A stretch of 64,000 nucleotides of DNA from Phaeovulum veldkampii DSM 11550 (GTDB lineage: Bacteria; Pseudomonadota; Alphaproteobacteria; Rhodobacterales; Rhodobacteraceae): contig NZ_PZKF01000003.1 in assembly GCF_003034995.1 (NCBI RefSeq), forward strand, positions 62,001 through 126,000, read 5' to 3'. Every line of letters begins with the position of its first letter. The stretch's first letter is position 1. The notes beneath the pieces were generated by a model, which was given only the letters and a program-made list of their open reading frames with translations, was not told where the DNA came from and searched no databases. Shown one piece after another: positions 13,258 to 22,794 of this stretch. The position numbers and the translations under genes were made by a program.

Positions 13258-13986
13258 ATGACCAATGTTCTGATTCTGGGGTCTGGCCCCTCTGTTATCG
13301 CCTGCCGCGACTGGCCGCGCGCGCCCTTTGACCGGATCGTGGCGATCAACAACGCCTGGGCCGTGCGCCCCGATTGGGACGATCTGGTGGTGCCGTGGGA
13401 TTTTCCGCCCGAAAACCTGCCCGCCGCACCCACAGGCCGGATCGTGGCCGAGGGTGATTTTGTGCCCGCGCAAAATGCCTTTGGCGGGTTTGTCTATGCG
13501 GGCGCGACAATGGCCTTTACCGCAGCCTATTGGGCGCTGAGCGAATACAGGCCCCGTTGCCTCGCCTTTTTCGGTTGTGACATGCATTACCCTGCCGCGG
13601 GGGCCACGCATTTCTACGGCCGGGGCACGCCTGACCCGCTGCGCCCCGATATCACGCTGCAATCGTTGGAGGCAAAGTCGGCCCGCCTGCGCATTCTGGC
13701 GGCGCGGCAGGGCTGCGCGGTGGTCAATCTGTCAACCGGCCCCAGTCGGCTGAACCTGCCGCGTGCCTCGGCTCGCGCGCTGCCCCCGGCACCTGCCGCC
13801 CATGATGCGCCACTTGCCGACCGGGCGCTGCGGCGCGAGGCAGAACTGGGCTATCTTGTGCCCTCGGGCCGCTACTGGGAACAGATCGCGCGCTTCGCGC
13901 CGGCCGAACTTGCCGCGCTCGATGCGCTCTGGCTTGCGGCCGGGGCGCTTGCTATGGCTGAGGCGCAAGCCGGAGGACCGCCATGA
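13258..13986 (+). CDS. Hypothetical protein, Rossmann-like, possible GT42/DUF115-type
   Basis: 242 residues, no confident family. It begins with VLILGSGPSV, then AINNAW and PDWDDLVVPWD, and later has GGFVYAGATMAFTAAYWAL, FFGCDMHYP and THFYGRGTPDPLR. The layout (short glycine motif, then a residue-rich GCD/H region) recalls the DUF115/MptE and GT42 sialyltransferase-like fold, but this is a guess. Its stop overlaps the xth start (ATGA), so it is translated together with exonuclease III. Confidence 0.6.
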   Translation: MTNVLILGSGPSVIACRDWPRAPFDRIVAINNAWAVRPDWDDLVVPWDFPPENLPAAPTGRIVAEGDFVPAQNAFGGFVYAGATMAFTAAYWALSEYRPRCLAFFGCDMHYPAAGATHFYGRGTPDPLRPDITLQSLEAKSARLRILAARQGCAVVNLSTGPSRLNLPRASARALPPAPAAHDAPLADRALRREAELGYLVPSGRYWEQIARFAPAELAALDALWLAAGALAMAEAQAGGPP

Positions 13987-14762
13987 AGATTGCCACCTTC
14001 AACATCAACGGCATCAAGGCCCGCATCGAGGCGCTGCCCGTCTGGCTGGCCGAGGCGCGGCCCGATGTGGCGTTGTTGCAGGAAATCAAATCGGTGGACG
14101 AGGCCTTCCCGCGCGAGATTTTCGAAGACATGGGCTTTGCCGTCGAAACCCATGGCCAAAAGGGCTTCAACGGCGTGGCGATCCTGTCGCGGCTGCCGCT
14201 TGAGGATGTCAGCCGCGGCCTGCCGGGCGATGCGACCGACGAACAGGCGCGCTGGATCGAGGCCACCGTTCTGGGTCGCAGGGCGGTGCGCGTGGCGGGG
14301 CTGTATCTGCCCAACGGCAACCCCGCGCCGGGGCCGAAATTCGACTATAAACTGGCCTGGATGGCGCGGATGCGCGCCCGCGCCGCCGACCTGCTGGCCG
14401 CCGAACTGCCGCTGGTTCTGGCGGGCGATTACAATATCATCCCGCAACCCGAAGACGCCGCGCGCCCCGATGCCTGGGTGGGTGATGCGCTGTTCCTCCC
14501 CGAAAGCCGCGCCGCCTTTCGCCGGATCATGAATCTGGGCTTTACCGATGCGATCCGCGCCCGTCACCCCGAGCCGGGGCTTTACAGCTTTTGGGATTAT
14601 CAGGCCGGCGCATGGGATCGCAACAACGGCATCCGCATCGACCATCTGCTGCTGTCGCCGCAGGCCGCCGACCTTCTGGCCGATTGCGGCATCGACCAGG
14701 ATGTGCGCGGCCGTGATAAACCCTCGGACCATGTGCCGGTCTGGGTGGAACTTGACGCCTGA
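13983..14762 (+). CDS. xth: Exodeoxyribonuclease III
   Basis: 259 residues of the exonuclease III/AP endonuclease family. Seen are the metal-binding N-terminus MKIATFNINGIKARIE, catalytic Glu in LLQEIKSVDEAFP, GDYNIIP and the closing SDHVPVWVEL. It cuts at abasic sites in base excision repair and degrades 3' ends of duplex DNA. Start overlaps the previous stop; the SDR gene follows 10 bp later, so three genes form one unit. Confidence 0.95.
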   Translation: MKIATFNINGIKARIEALPVWLAEARPDVALLQEIKSVDEAFPREIFEDMGFAVETHGQKGFNGVAILSRLPLEDVSRGLPGDATDEQARWIEATVLGRRAVRVAGLYLPNGNPAPGPKFDYKLAWMARMRARAADLLAAELPLVLAGDYNIIPQPEDAARPDAWVGDALFLPESRAAFRRIMNLGFTDAIRARHPEPGLYSFWDYQAGAWDRNNGIRIDHLLLSPQAADLLADCGIDQDVRGRDKPSDHVPVWVELDA

Positions 14763-14772
14763 AGGGGGAACC

Positions 14773-15552
14773 ATGGATCTGGGGATCAGGGGGCGCCGCG
14801 CGCTCGTTTGTGCTGGCTCGAAAGGTCTGGGGCGCGGCTGCGCCGAGGCGTTGGCGGCGGCCGGGGTTGACCTCGTGCTGAACGCCCGCGGCACCACTGC
14901 GCTGGAAGCCACGGGGCAACATATCGCCGCGACGCATGGCGTGCGGGTGACGACAGTTGCCGCCGACATCACCACGCCCGAGGGCCGCGCCGAGGTGCTG
15001 GCCGCAGCGGGTGCCATCGACATTCTGGTGACCAACGCCGGCGGCCCGCCGCCGGGCTTGTGGAGCGACTGGAGTCGCGAGGATTTCATCGCTGCGCTTG
15101 ATGCCAACATGCTGACACCCATCGCGCTGATGCAGGCCACGCTTCCTGCCATGATCGCGCAGGGCTGGGGCAGGGTGGTCAACATCACCTCGCAATCAGT
15201 GCGCGCGCCGATTGCCGAACTGGGCCTGTCGAACTCGGCCCGCGCGGGGCTGACCGGCTTTGTCGCGGGCACCGCCCGGCAGGTCGCCCCGCAGGGCGTG
15301 ACGATCAACAACCTCTTGCCCGGCCTGCATGCAACCGACCGCGCCGTGGCGCTTGATGAGCGTGCCGCCGCAGCCCAGGGCATCACCGTGGTCGAGGCCG
15401 CCGCTCGCCGCGCGGCCACCATCCCCGCCCGCCGCTATGGCACCGCGGCTGAATTTGGCGCCGCCTGTGCCTTTCTGTGTTCGGCACATGCCGGCTTCAT
15501 CGTCGGTCAGAACATCCTGCTCGACGGCGGCGCCACCAACATGACGCTGTAG
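14773..15552 (+). CDS. SDR-family protein lacking the usual Tyr/Lys pair
   Basis: 259 residues from ATG 14773, GAAGGGGGAA just upstream. A Rossmann fold is clear: CAGSKGLGRG replaces the TGxxxGxG loop and VTNAGGPPPG matches NNAG. The catalytic Ser is present (NITSQS), but where SDRs have YxxxK this protein reads GLSNSARAGL, so Tyr and Lys are replaced. A 3-oxoacyl-ACP-reductase-like subgroup with this departure is known. Substrate is unknown. It ends LLDGGATNMTL, the usual SDR finish. Confidence 0.85.
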   Translation: MDLGIRGRRALVCAGSKGLGRGCAEALAAAGVDLVLNARGTTALEATGQHIAATHGVRVTTVAADITTPEGRAEVLAAAGAIDILVTNAGGPPPGLWSDWSREDFIAALDANMLTPIALMQATLPAMIAQGWGRVVNITSQSVRAPIAELGLSNSARAGLTGFVAGTARQVAPQGVTINNLLPGLHATDRAVALDERAAAAQGITVVEAAARRAATIPARRYGTAAEFGAACAFLCSAHAGFIVGQNILLDGGATNMTL

Positions 15553-15622
15553 CCGCCCGGTTGCAGCCCGCCGCTGCGCCTGATATCCCACAGATACCCG
15601 AGCGAATTGATCGGAAAGCCCG

Positions 15623-16714
<1,092 letters not shown>

Positions 16715-16715
16715 T

Positions 16716-16773
16716 CCCCTTTCATCTTGGCGCAAATATCCTCGGGGGGTGCGGGGGGCAGACGGCCCCCCGC
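16716..16773 (+). repeat. Intergenic repeat copy 1 with hairpin
   Basis: Begins right after the ABC ATPase stop with a core CTTGGCGCAAATATCCTCGG, then a perfect 8-bp stem GCGGGGGG/CCCCCCGC (16751-16758 and 16766-16773) with loop CAGACGG. Related copies lie at 23865 and 58003, each just after a plus-strand gene. It probably acts as a transcription terminator. Confidence 0.7.
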
Positions 16774-17266
16774 TTTGCCTGTTGTGTTATCGTTCATAAC
16801 CTCCGTCATGCCATTTCTGAGGCTTTGTTACCGGTGTAGCGAGACAGCAGGATTGACAGTGGCAGACAACAGAATTGACAGTAGATCAGACAGTCGATTT
16901 TGCTCCGTTTGCCCCATGCTCACAGATCATTTCTGTCGTCGCGCCCCCGCCCGCCCGGAACGACCATCGGTGAACCGCCTGTTTGCAGACCCTACTGCCA
17001 TCTGCGTCCAAGCTCACCCCGGCCATGGTTCCCCGCGCCTCGGCCCGCGCATCAGGATTACCGACCACGCTCAGCATCAATTCAGCCTCGGATGCACGCA
17101 CGGACTTGACCTCGGCTGACACCGCGCATCGGCACTCGGCCTCGCTTTGATAGACCTCTCGCGGGGTTTTCACGGGCCCTTTATCAGCCGCTTTTTCGAG
17201 GATTTCGCGCGTGGCGCCGCCCTGCCGATCACGCCACCGACCGCGAACCGTACCGAAACGCGCTCG
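16774..17266. other. No recognised gene; short tandem repeats
   Basis: About 490 bp without a gene I can support. At 16842-16895 two imperfect copies of an AGACA..GATTGACAGT unit recur with a 22-bp step (TTGACAGT at 16853 and 16875), followed by a third partial AGACAGT at 16888. Such subterminal repeats often mark insertion-sequence ends. A minus-strand frame reaching from the IS256-like remnant (ends 16886) shows KTPREVYQSEAEC, vaguely transposase-like, but not enough to name. Confidence 0.4.
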
Positions 17267-17522
17267 GGCTTCCCCGAGGCCATCACCGCTGCCTTCCCGC
17301 AGGCCATGGTCCTGACCTGCATCGTGCTCTTGTGCGCCACTCCCTGAACTTCTGCTCCTGGAAGGACCGCAAGGCCGTGGCCGGCGATCTGCGCCGGATT
17401 TACAGCGCCCCGACCGCCGACCCGGCGAGGCCGAGCTTGATGCCTTCGAGGAAAAATGGGCCGGGAAATACGCGTCCATCGCCCCGGCCTGGCGCCGGGC
17501 CCGGCAGGAGGTGATCCCGTTG
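17267..17522 (+). pseudogene. IS256-family transposase remnant
   Basis: A fragment of an IS256 (Mutator-like) transposase, readable only across three frames. Frame a (from 17267) gives GFPEAITAAFPQAMVLTCIV; frame b (from 17332) gives RHSLNFCSWKDRKAVAGDLR; frame c (from 17427) gives EAELDAFEEKWAGKYASIA and then VIPL. These match the order of the family's TCIVHLxRNSLxxxSWKDRK and FxxKWGxKYPxIxxxWR stretches. At least two frameshifts and both ends missing: a dead relic. Confidence 0.75.
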
Positions 17523-17756
17523 AGTTGCGCGGTGCGCCCGGTGATACGCGCGGGTTTCTCTGCAATCTGCGCTAGCGGGTTCTGGCACGCCTTCACCCGC
17601 TTCCTCGATGATGCGGCTCATCTTCATCGGCAGCGGGGCGCCCTCGGACATGCCGAGGGGTTCCGCGCGGTCCGGGGGGCCGAACCGGTTGACGGATCGG
17701 CTGTGCGTCGGTCTTGTGGGCGGGGCTTTCGGGTAATGCAGCGAAGGGGGACGGGC

Positions 17757-18977
17757 ATGGCCGAGATTCGGCTCCAGCGGCAACTGGGTCTGCTTCAGGT
17801 GGTTCTTTATGGTCTGGGCGTGACCGTCGGGGCCGGGATCTATGCGCTTGTCGGCGGCACCATCACGCTTGCCGGCGATCATGCGCCGGTGTCCTTCGTT
17901 CTGGCGGCGCTGGTCATGGCCTTGCCTGCGGCCTGCTTTGCCGAACTGACCGGGCGTCTGCCCTTTGCCGCAGCCGAGGCGCATTTCGTGCGCGAGGGGC
18001 TTGGCTCACGTCGGCTGTTCCTGCTCGTCGGGCTGGGGGTGGCGCTGATCGGCATCGTCTCGACCGCGGCCATCGCGCATGGGGCGGTCAACTATCTGGT
18101 GCTGGCGCTGGACCTGCCGGTGCCGCTTTTGCTGGCGCTGGTGATCGGGGGCTGCGGCCTGGTCGCCGCGCTGGGTGTGAAATCCTCGATCGGGATCGCT
18201 GGCGCACTGACCCTGATCGAGGTGGGGGGGCTGGTGCTGATCATCGGGGGCGGCTTCTGGGCGGGGCAGGATCTGGCCGGGCAGGCGGTGCGGGCGGTGC
18301 CGACGACGCTGTCGCCGACGGTCTGGGCCGGGATCATGGCGGCCAGCCTGCTGGCGTTCTTTGCCTTCATCGGTTTCGAGGACATCGATTCGATCGCCGA
18401 GGAGACGATCGACCCGCAACGCACGCTAGCGCGCGGGATCTTCCTGACGCTTGCCATCACGACAGTGCTTTACCTCGGGGTGGTGCTGACGGTCTTGGCG
18501 TCGGGTCCGCTGGCCGAGGTCGCCAGCCACCCCGCCCCGCTGACGCTGGCCTTCACGCGCAACACCGGGTTGCCGGAGGTTCTGCTGACGGTCATCGCCT
18601 CGTTGGCCACGCTGAATGGGGTGATCGTGCAGATCCTGATGGCGGGGCGGGTGCTGTTCGGGCTTGCGCGCGAGGGCGAACTGCCGCGCGGGCTTGGCCG
18701 GCTGTCGCCGCGCAGCGCAACCCCGGTGCGGGCCACGGCGCTGGCGGCCAGCCTGGCGCTTGGCCTGGCGCTGGCCTTTCCCATCCTGCGCTTGGCGGAA
18801 TGGACATCGGGTCTCACGCTGGGGGTCTTTGCGCTGGTGTGCCTGTCGCTTGCGCGGATCCATGCGCGGGGGGATCCGGCGCCGCCAGGTACCTTTCGCG
18901 TCTATCGCTGGGTTCCGGTGGCGGGCGCGCTGGCCTGCATCGGGCTGCTGATCGCGGGTTTTGCGGCCGGCGGCTAG
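17757..18977 (+). CDS. APC-family amino acid permease
   Basis: 406 residues from ATG 17757; AAGGGGG lies six bases upstream, so the longer open frame is ignored. About 12 hydrophobic spans are visible. The first has the APC helix-1 motif GLGVTVGAGIYALVG, and the middle has FFAFIGFEDIDSIAEET, typical of cationic/neutral amino acid exchangers. It probably imports amino acids; substrate unknown. It is intact although flanked by an IS256-like relic on the left and an IS3-like relic on the right, so it may have arrived with mobile DNA. Confidence 0.9.
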   Translation: MAEIRLQRQLGLLQVVLYGLGVTVGAGIYALVGGTITLAGDHAPVSFVLAALVMALPAACFAELTGRLPFAAAEAHFVREGLGSRRLFLLVGLGVALIGIVSTAAIAHGAVNYLVLALDLPVPLLLALVIGGCGLVAALGVKSSIGIAGALTLIEVGGLVLIIGGGFWAGQDLAGQAVRAVPTTLSPTVWAGIMAASLLAFFAFIGFEDIDSIAEETIDPQRTLARGIFLTLAITTVLYLGVVLTVLASGPLAEVASHPAPLTLAFTRNTGLPEVLLTVIASLATLNGVIVQILMAGRVLFGLAREGELPRGLGRLSPRSATPVRATALAASLALGLALAFPILRLAEWTSGLTLGVFALVCLSLARIHARGDPAPPGTFRVYRWVPVAGALACIGLLIAGFAAGG

Positions 18978-19205
18978 CCCGACGCCGACCCCGGCGTGAT
19001 GCCCCGGCGGCCCAAAGGAAATGACGGATGTGCGAAGCTGGCGAACCTGCCATCGCGCATGCGCTGAGCAAGAGCATCACGATCAGCGGGGCGGCGGCTG
19101 GCGGCATCCAGCATCTGACGTTGGATTTCACGGGGTTTCCGGCACAAAGGGCGTGGCGCGGGGCGCGAAGGGTTCGCCCCAGGACCGAGCGGGGCCAAGG
19201 TCGAT
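18978..19205. other. No recognised gene between permease and IS3 relic
   Basis: About 230 bp. Short frames exist on both strands, but none shows a motif, ribosome site or good codon bias. It may contain decayed upstream DNA of the IS3 element, whose transposase N-terminus is missing; I see nothing I can name. Confidence 0.5.
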
Positions 19206-19751
19206 GTGCATGAAACCCGAGCGGGGATACTCCACCAGGACGTCACCGCGAGCGGGCCGAACCAGAAATGGGCAGGCGACATCACCTATGTCTGGACACG
19301 GGAGGGTTGGGTGTATCTGGCTGTGATCCTTGTTCTTTTCTCAAGGCGGGTCATCGGCTGGACGATCAGCACCCGAATCAAACAGGTTCTGGCGCCGAGG
19401 GCACTCAATGTGGCAATCGCCCTGCGCAGGCTGCCACCGGGCTGCATTCACCACACGAACCGCAGGTCGCAATACTGCGCACACGATTATCAAAAGCTTC
19501 GGCGCAACAACGGGTTCAATGTATCGACGAGTGGGAAGGGGAGTGGGAAGGGCAATTGTTACGACAATTCCGCAGTCGAAAGCTTCTTCAAATCGTTGAA
19601 GGCAGAACTTGTCTGGCGTCGCAACTGGCAAACCCGCCGCGAGGTCGAGGTTGCCCTCTTCGAATACGTCAACGGCTCCTGCAACCCGCGCTGAAAACAC
19701 TCAGCCCTCGGCTGGAAATCACCCGTGGCCTTTGAACAGAGAGCCGCCTAA
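19206..19751 (+). pseudogene. IS3-family OrfB transposase remnant
   Basis: C-terminal integrase core of an IS3-family OrfB. First catalytic Asp is present (KWAGDITYV, residue 25), the second is lost: HHTNRRSQY stands where HHTDRGSQY is expected; the Glu is present (NSAVESFFKSLKAE). A 12-bp tandem duplication (19530-19553) gives SGKGSGKG. A TGA at 19692 interrupts the frame, after which the family ending HSALGWKSPVAFEQRAA continues in the same frame to TAA at 19751. About 110 N-terminal residues are missing. It cannot be active. Confidence 0.88.
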
Positions 19752-20066
19752 AATAAGCGCCTGACCGGTACGAAACCGGTGCAGGTCCATTTCAAGCCCT
19801 CCTGCATGACATCGCCCGCCACGCCCCTCACCGCCCCGCGGCTCCTGTCTTGCTGATCCATCCGCCCCCTTCCGCCCCCTTCCGCCCTCTTCGGAGGTCT
19901 TTCGGTTACCTGCAAAATGTCGTGTCAAACCACACCTATGCCCGCTTCTCGCCGGTCGGGCGGCGGCCGGGCGGCGGCCGGGCGCCGGGTGGACGCGGGG
20001 CGGGCTTGGCAAAGCCGGGGCGGGCGGGCAATGTGGCAGGACATGTTCACCGCAGACGAGGGTTTC
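19752..20066. repeat. Gene-free stretch with two short tandem repeats
   Basis: No gene is supported in this 315-bp stretch. TCCGCCCCCT is repeated twice plus one variant (TCCGCCCTCT) at 19861-19890. CGGGCGGCGGC is repeated twice plus a partial copy at 19957-19989. They lie between the IS3 relic and the DUF2059 gene and probably arose by slippage. Confidence 0.6.
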
Positions 20067-20888
20067 ATGCGTCGCGCCGTCCGGTTCCTTGCCGCTGCCC
20101 TGCTGGTGCTCTGCGCTGCCGTGCCGGCATGGGCCGACCCCGCCACGCTGGAGCGGATGCTGCGGCTGGGCGATCTGTTCGAGGTCTTGCGCGACGAGGC
20201 GCGGGACTATGGCAGCGATCTGGAGTCGGAGCTGTTTCCGCAGGCGGGCGGCGCGGGCTGGCAGGCAGAGGTTGGGGCGATCCACGCCCCCGAACGGGTG
20301 CAGCCGCTGTTTCACGCCCGGTTTGCCGCCTCGCTTGCCGGGGTTGATACGGTGCCGATGACCGCGTTTTATGCCTCCGATCTGGGGCGACGGGTGGTCG
20401 GGCTGGAACTGGCGGCGCGGGTGGCGCTGCTGGATGACGCGGTCGAGGAGGCCGCCCTTGCCGCGGTCGAAGAGGCCGCAGCCGCCGACGACCCGCGGCT
20501 GGCGGCCGTCACGCAGTTTATCGACGCAGCCGACCTGATCGAGCCGAATGTGATCGGCGGAATGAATGCCAATCTCGCCTTCTACCGGTCGCTGGCACAG
20601 GGTGGCGTCTTTCCCTACGAGGTGACCGAGGCCGACATGCTGTCGGATATCTGGATGCAGGAGCCCGAGGTCCGCGCCGAGATGGAGGCCTGGATGACGG
20701 CCTATCTGTTTCTGGCCTATCAGCCGCTCTCCGATGCCGAATTGGCGGCTTACACGGCGTTTTCGGCCTCTGAACCCGGCCAGCGGCTGACACGGGCGCT
20801 GTTTGACGGGTTCGGCGCGATGTTCGAGGATGTCTCGCGCGAGATGGGACGGGCGGCGGCGGCGCGGATGGTGGGGCAGACGCTGTAG
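20067..20888 (+). CDS. Secreted DUF2059-like protein
   Basis: 273 residues from ATG 20067 with GAGGG four bases upstream. An N-terminal signal peptide is clear (RRAVRFLAAALLVLCAA, then AWA as a cleavage site). The mature part is helical and acidic with repeated elements: PMTAFYASDLGRRVVGLE and, later, LAAYTAFSASEPGQRLTRAL, the DUF2059 pattern. Function unknown; periplasmic location inferred. It meets the SDR gene tail to tail with 2 bp between stops. Confidence 0.8.
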   Translation: MRRAVRFLAAALLVLCAAVPAWADPATLERMLRLGDLFEVLRDEARDYGSDLESELFPQAGGAGWQAEVGAIHAPERVQPLFHARFAASLAGVDTVPMTAFYASDLGRRVVGLELAARVALLDDAVEEAALAAVEEAAAADDPRLAAVTQFIDAADLIEPNVIGGMNANLAFYRSLAQGGVFPYEVTEADMLSDIWMQEPEVRAEMEAWMTAYLFLAYQPLSDAELAAYTAFSASEPGQRLTRALFDGFGAMFEDVSREMGRAAAARMVGQTL

Positions 20889-20890
20889 CC

Positions 20891-21637
20891 TCAGCGCATC
20901 CGTAGCGCGCCGTCGATGCGGATCACCTCGCCGTTCAGGTAGCCGCAGGTCAGGATAAAGGCGGCAAGCGCCGCATATTCCGCCGGGTCGCCCAGGCGGC
21001 GGGGAAGGGTGACTTCGGCAGCGAGGCTGTCTTGCACCTCTTGCGGCAGGCCCGCCAGCATCGGCGTGGCAAAGATACCCGGTGCAATCGCACAAACGCG
21101 GATGCCCTGGCTGGCCAGATCGCGCGCCAGCGGCAGCGTCATTCCTGCGATCCCGGCTTTGGAGGCCGCATAGGCGGCCTGGCCCTTCTGCCCGTCAAAG
21201 GCCGCGATCGAGGCGGTGTTGACGATCACCCCCCGTTCCGGTCCGGGGTTGCTGGCCATTTCGGCCGCCGCCAGCCGGATCATGTTGAAGCTGCCCACAA
21301 GGTTGATGTTGATCGTGCGGGCGAAGCTGTCCAGCCGGTGCGGCCCGTCGCGGCCCACCACCCGTTCGCCAGTGGCAATGCCCGCGCAGTTGACCAGCGC
21401 CGTCAGCCCGCCCATCGCGGCCTTGGCCGTGGCAATCGCCTGCATCGCGCTGGCCTCGGATGTCACATCGACCTCGGCAAAGGTCGCGCCGATTTCGGCG
21501 GCCAGCGCCTGCCCGCGCCCGGTGTCGCGGTCCAGCACCGCCACCTGTGCGCCTGCCTCGCGCAGATGCCGTGCGGTCGCTGCCCCAAGCCCCGAGGCGC
21601 CCCCGGTCACGATCGCCCGAACCTCTGCCAGTTTCAT
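20891..21637 (-). CDS. HSD10-like short-chain dehydrogenase
   Basis: 248 residues. The NAD-binding TGGASGLG and VNCAGIA are present, the catalytic Ser in NTASIAAF, and YAASK as the YxxxK pair. The order and length match the type-II 3-hydroxyacyl-CoA dehydrogenase (HSD17B10) group, which oxidises 3-hydroxy-2-methylbutyryl-CoA in isoleucine breakdown or 3-hydroxyacyl-CoAs. No beta-oxidation genes adjoin it, so the substrate remains open. Confidence 0.88.
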   Translation of the reverse strand: MKLAEVRAIVTGGASGLGAATARHLREAGAQVAVLDRDTGRGQALAAEIGATFAEVDVTSEASAMQAIATAKAAMGGLTALVNCAGIATGERVVGRDGPHRLDSFARTININLVGSFNMIRLAAAEMASNPGPERGVIVNTASIAAFDGQKGQAAYAASKAGIAGMTLPLARDLASQGIRVCAIAPGIFATPMLAGLPQEVQDSLAAEVTLPRRLGDPAEYAALAAFILTCGYLNGEVIRIDGALRMR

Positions 21638-21700
21638 TCCATTCTCCCGTAACTGAACGCTTGTTCAGAAACTAGCGAAGCGGGGCATGGCTGGCAAGGC

Positions 21701-22663
21701 TCACCACTTGCCCGAGGCGCCCCCGCCCGAAGACCGCCCGCCGCCGAAATCGCCACCCGATCCGCCCGCCCCCCCGCGGGGCGGCGTGATCTCGCGTTCG
21801 CTGCGCCGGGTCCAGCCGCATTGCGGACAGCGGGTGACATGTTCGGCCCGGCCCGGCACGCCGGGGGTCGCCGGGGTCAGCACGGTATCGCTGACCACCA
21901 GCCCGCGGCGGGCGCAGTCGGGGCAGGGCTGGGCGCGTTCCCACAGCGCCCCGATCCGGCGTCGGAAAACCACAAACCCTGCGAACAGCGCAAACAGCGC
22001 CGGCGGCAGGAACCGCGACCAGTTTGCGCCCGCCGCCTCTGGCAGCGCGACCGGGTCCAGCCCGGCATGGCGGCGCGCAATCCGGTTGACCACTTCGCGG
22101 GTGCCCGACTCGATCCCTTGGGAATAGCGCCCGTCGCGAAACGCGGGCAGCATCACCGCGTTGATGATATCCTGTGCGGGAATGTCATATTCCGGGTTGT
22201 AGCCTGCGCCCAGCGCAATGCGCATGTCCCGATCTTCGGTCAGCACAAGGATCAGGATACCGTCATTTCGGGTCGCATCCCCGATGCCCCAGACGTTGAA
22301 CAGTCCGGTGGCAAAGGTGTCGATATCGGGCGCGGGGGTATAGCCCTGCCGTGTGGGCAGGGTCAAAACCGTGGCCTCGATCCCGGTTTGCGCGCGCAGG
22401 TCGGTCAGTGCGGTGACAATCCGCGCCTCGGCGGCATCCTCGATCACGGCGGCATAATCGTTGACATACGGGCTTTGCGCCGCGGGCCAAGGCTCGGCCA
22501 GCAGGGGCAGGGGGATCAGGACAAGACCCAGCGCCAGACGTTTTGCGGCCGCAACTCCACCATGTTGCGGGCGCTGCCGCGGTCCTCCGCGATCATCACG
22601 CGGTCTGTCGGCAGAATGTTTGGTGGCACGTTTCGACCATTGGCGCAGCTGGTCATGGTCCAT
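21701..22663 (-). CDS. TPM-domain protein with Zn-ribbon tail
   Basis: 320 residues from ATG 22663, five to six bases after GGAAGGAG. About 46 basic residues precede a signal-like segment (KRLALGLVLIPLPLLAEP). The TPM domain follows (SPYVNDYAAVIEDAAEARI to IPAQDIINAVMLPAFRDGRY), then a membrane span (FLPPALFALFAGFVVF), two CxxC pairs (CPDC, CPQC) and a glycine-rich tail ending GGGASGKW. TPM proteins of this type act in envelope quality control or photosystem repair in other organisms. The first 46 codons have poor GC3, while another frame there has good GC3. Confidence 0.75.
   Translation of the reverse strand: MDHDQLRQWSKRATKHSADRPRDDRGGPRQRPQHGGVAAAKRLALGLVLIPLPLLAEPWPAAQSPYVNDYAAVIEDAAEARIVTALTDLRAQTGIEATVLTLPTRQGYTPAPDIDTFATGLFNVWGIGDATRNDGILILVLTEDRDMRIALGAGYNPEYDIPAQDIINAVMLPAFRDGRYSQGIESGTREVVNRIARRHAGLDPVALPEAAGANWSRFLPPALFALFAGFVVFRRRIGALWERAQPCPDCARRGLVVSDTVLTPATPGVPGRAEHVTRCPQCGWTRRSEREITPPRGGAGGSGGDFGGGRSSGGGASGKW
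22516..22656 (-). CDS. Possible 46-codon ORF overlapping TPM start
   Basis: Begins at ATG 22656, seven bases inside the TPM start, in the next frame, and ends with TGA at 22516. The product (MTSCANGRNVPPNILPTDRV at the start, WRWVLS at the end) has third codon positions that are about 80 percent G/C, as in true genes here, while the TPM frame over the same bases does not. It may be a real small gene coupled to TPM, or the sign of a frameshift. No family recognised. Confidence 0.4.
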   Translation of the reverse strand: MTSCANGRNVPPNILPTDRVMIAEDRGSARNMVELRPQNVWRWVLS

Positions 22664-22794
22664 CGCAGGCTCCTTCCGTTGCACCTGGATTTGGCCATGC
22701 ATGGGGCGCGGGCGCAAGATGTCGGATCGCGTCTTGAAAAATGACTCCGAATCAGGATAATATACGGTATAAACATCAAAAAGCCGCATAAAGA

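Noticed and set aside
17714-19024. Second long frame over the APC permease
   Set aside because: Gly/Ala/Arg-rich low-complexity product without hydrophobic spans; the permease frame has all the family features.
18978-19205. Upstream half of the IS3 transposase (OrfA or OrfB N-terminus)
   Set aside because: Translated in all frames, no OrfA helix-turn-helix or OrfB N-terminal motif is visible.
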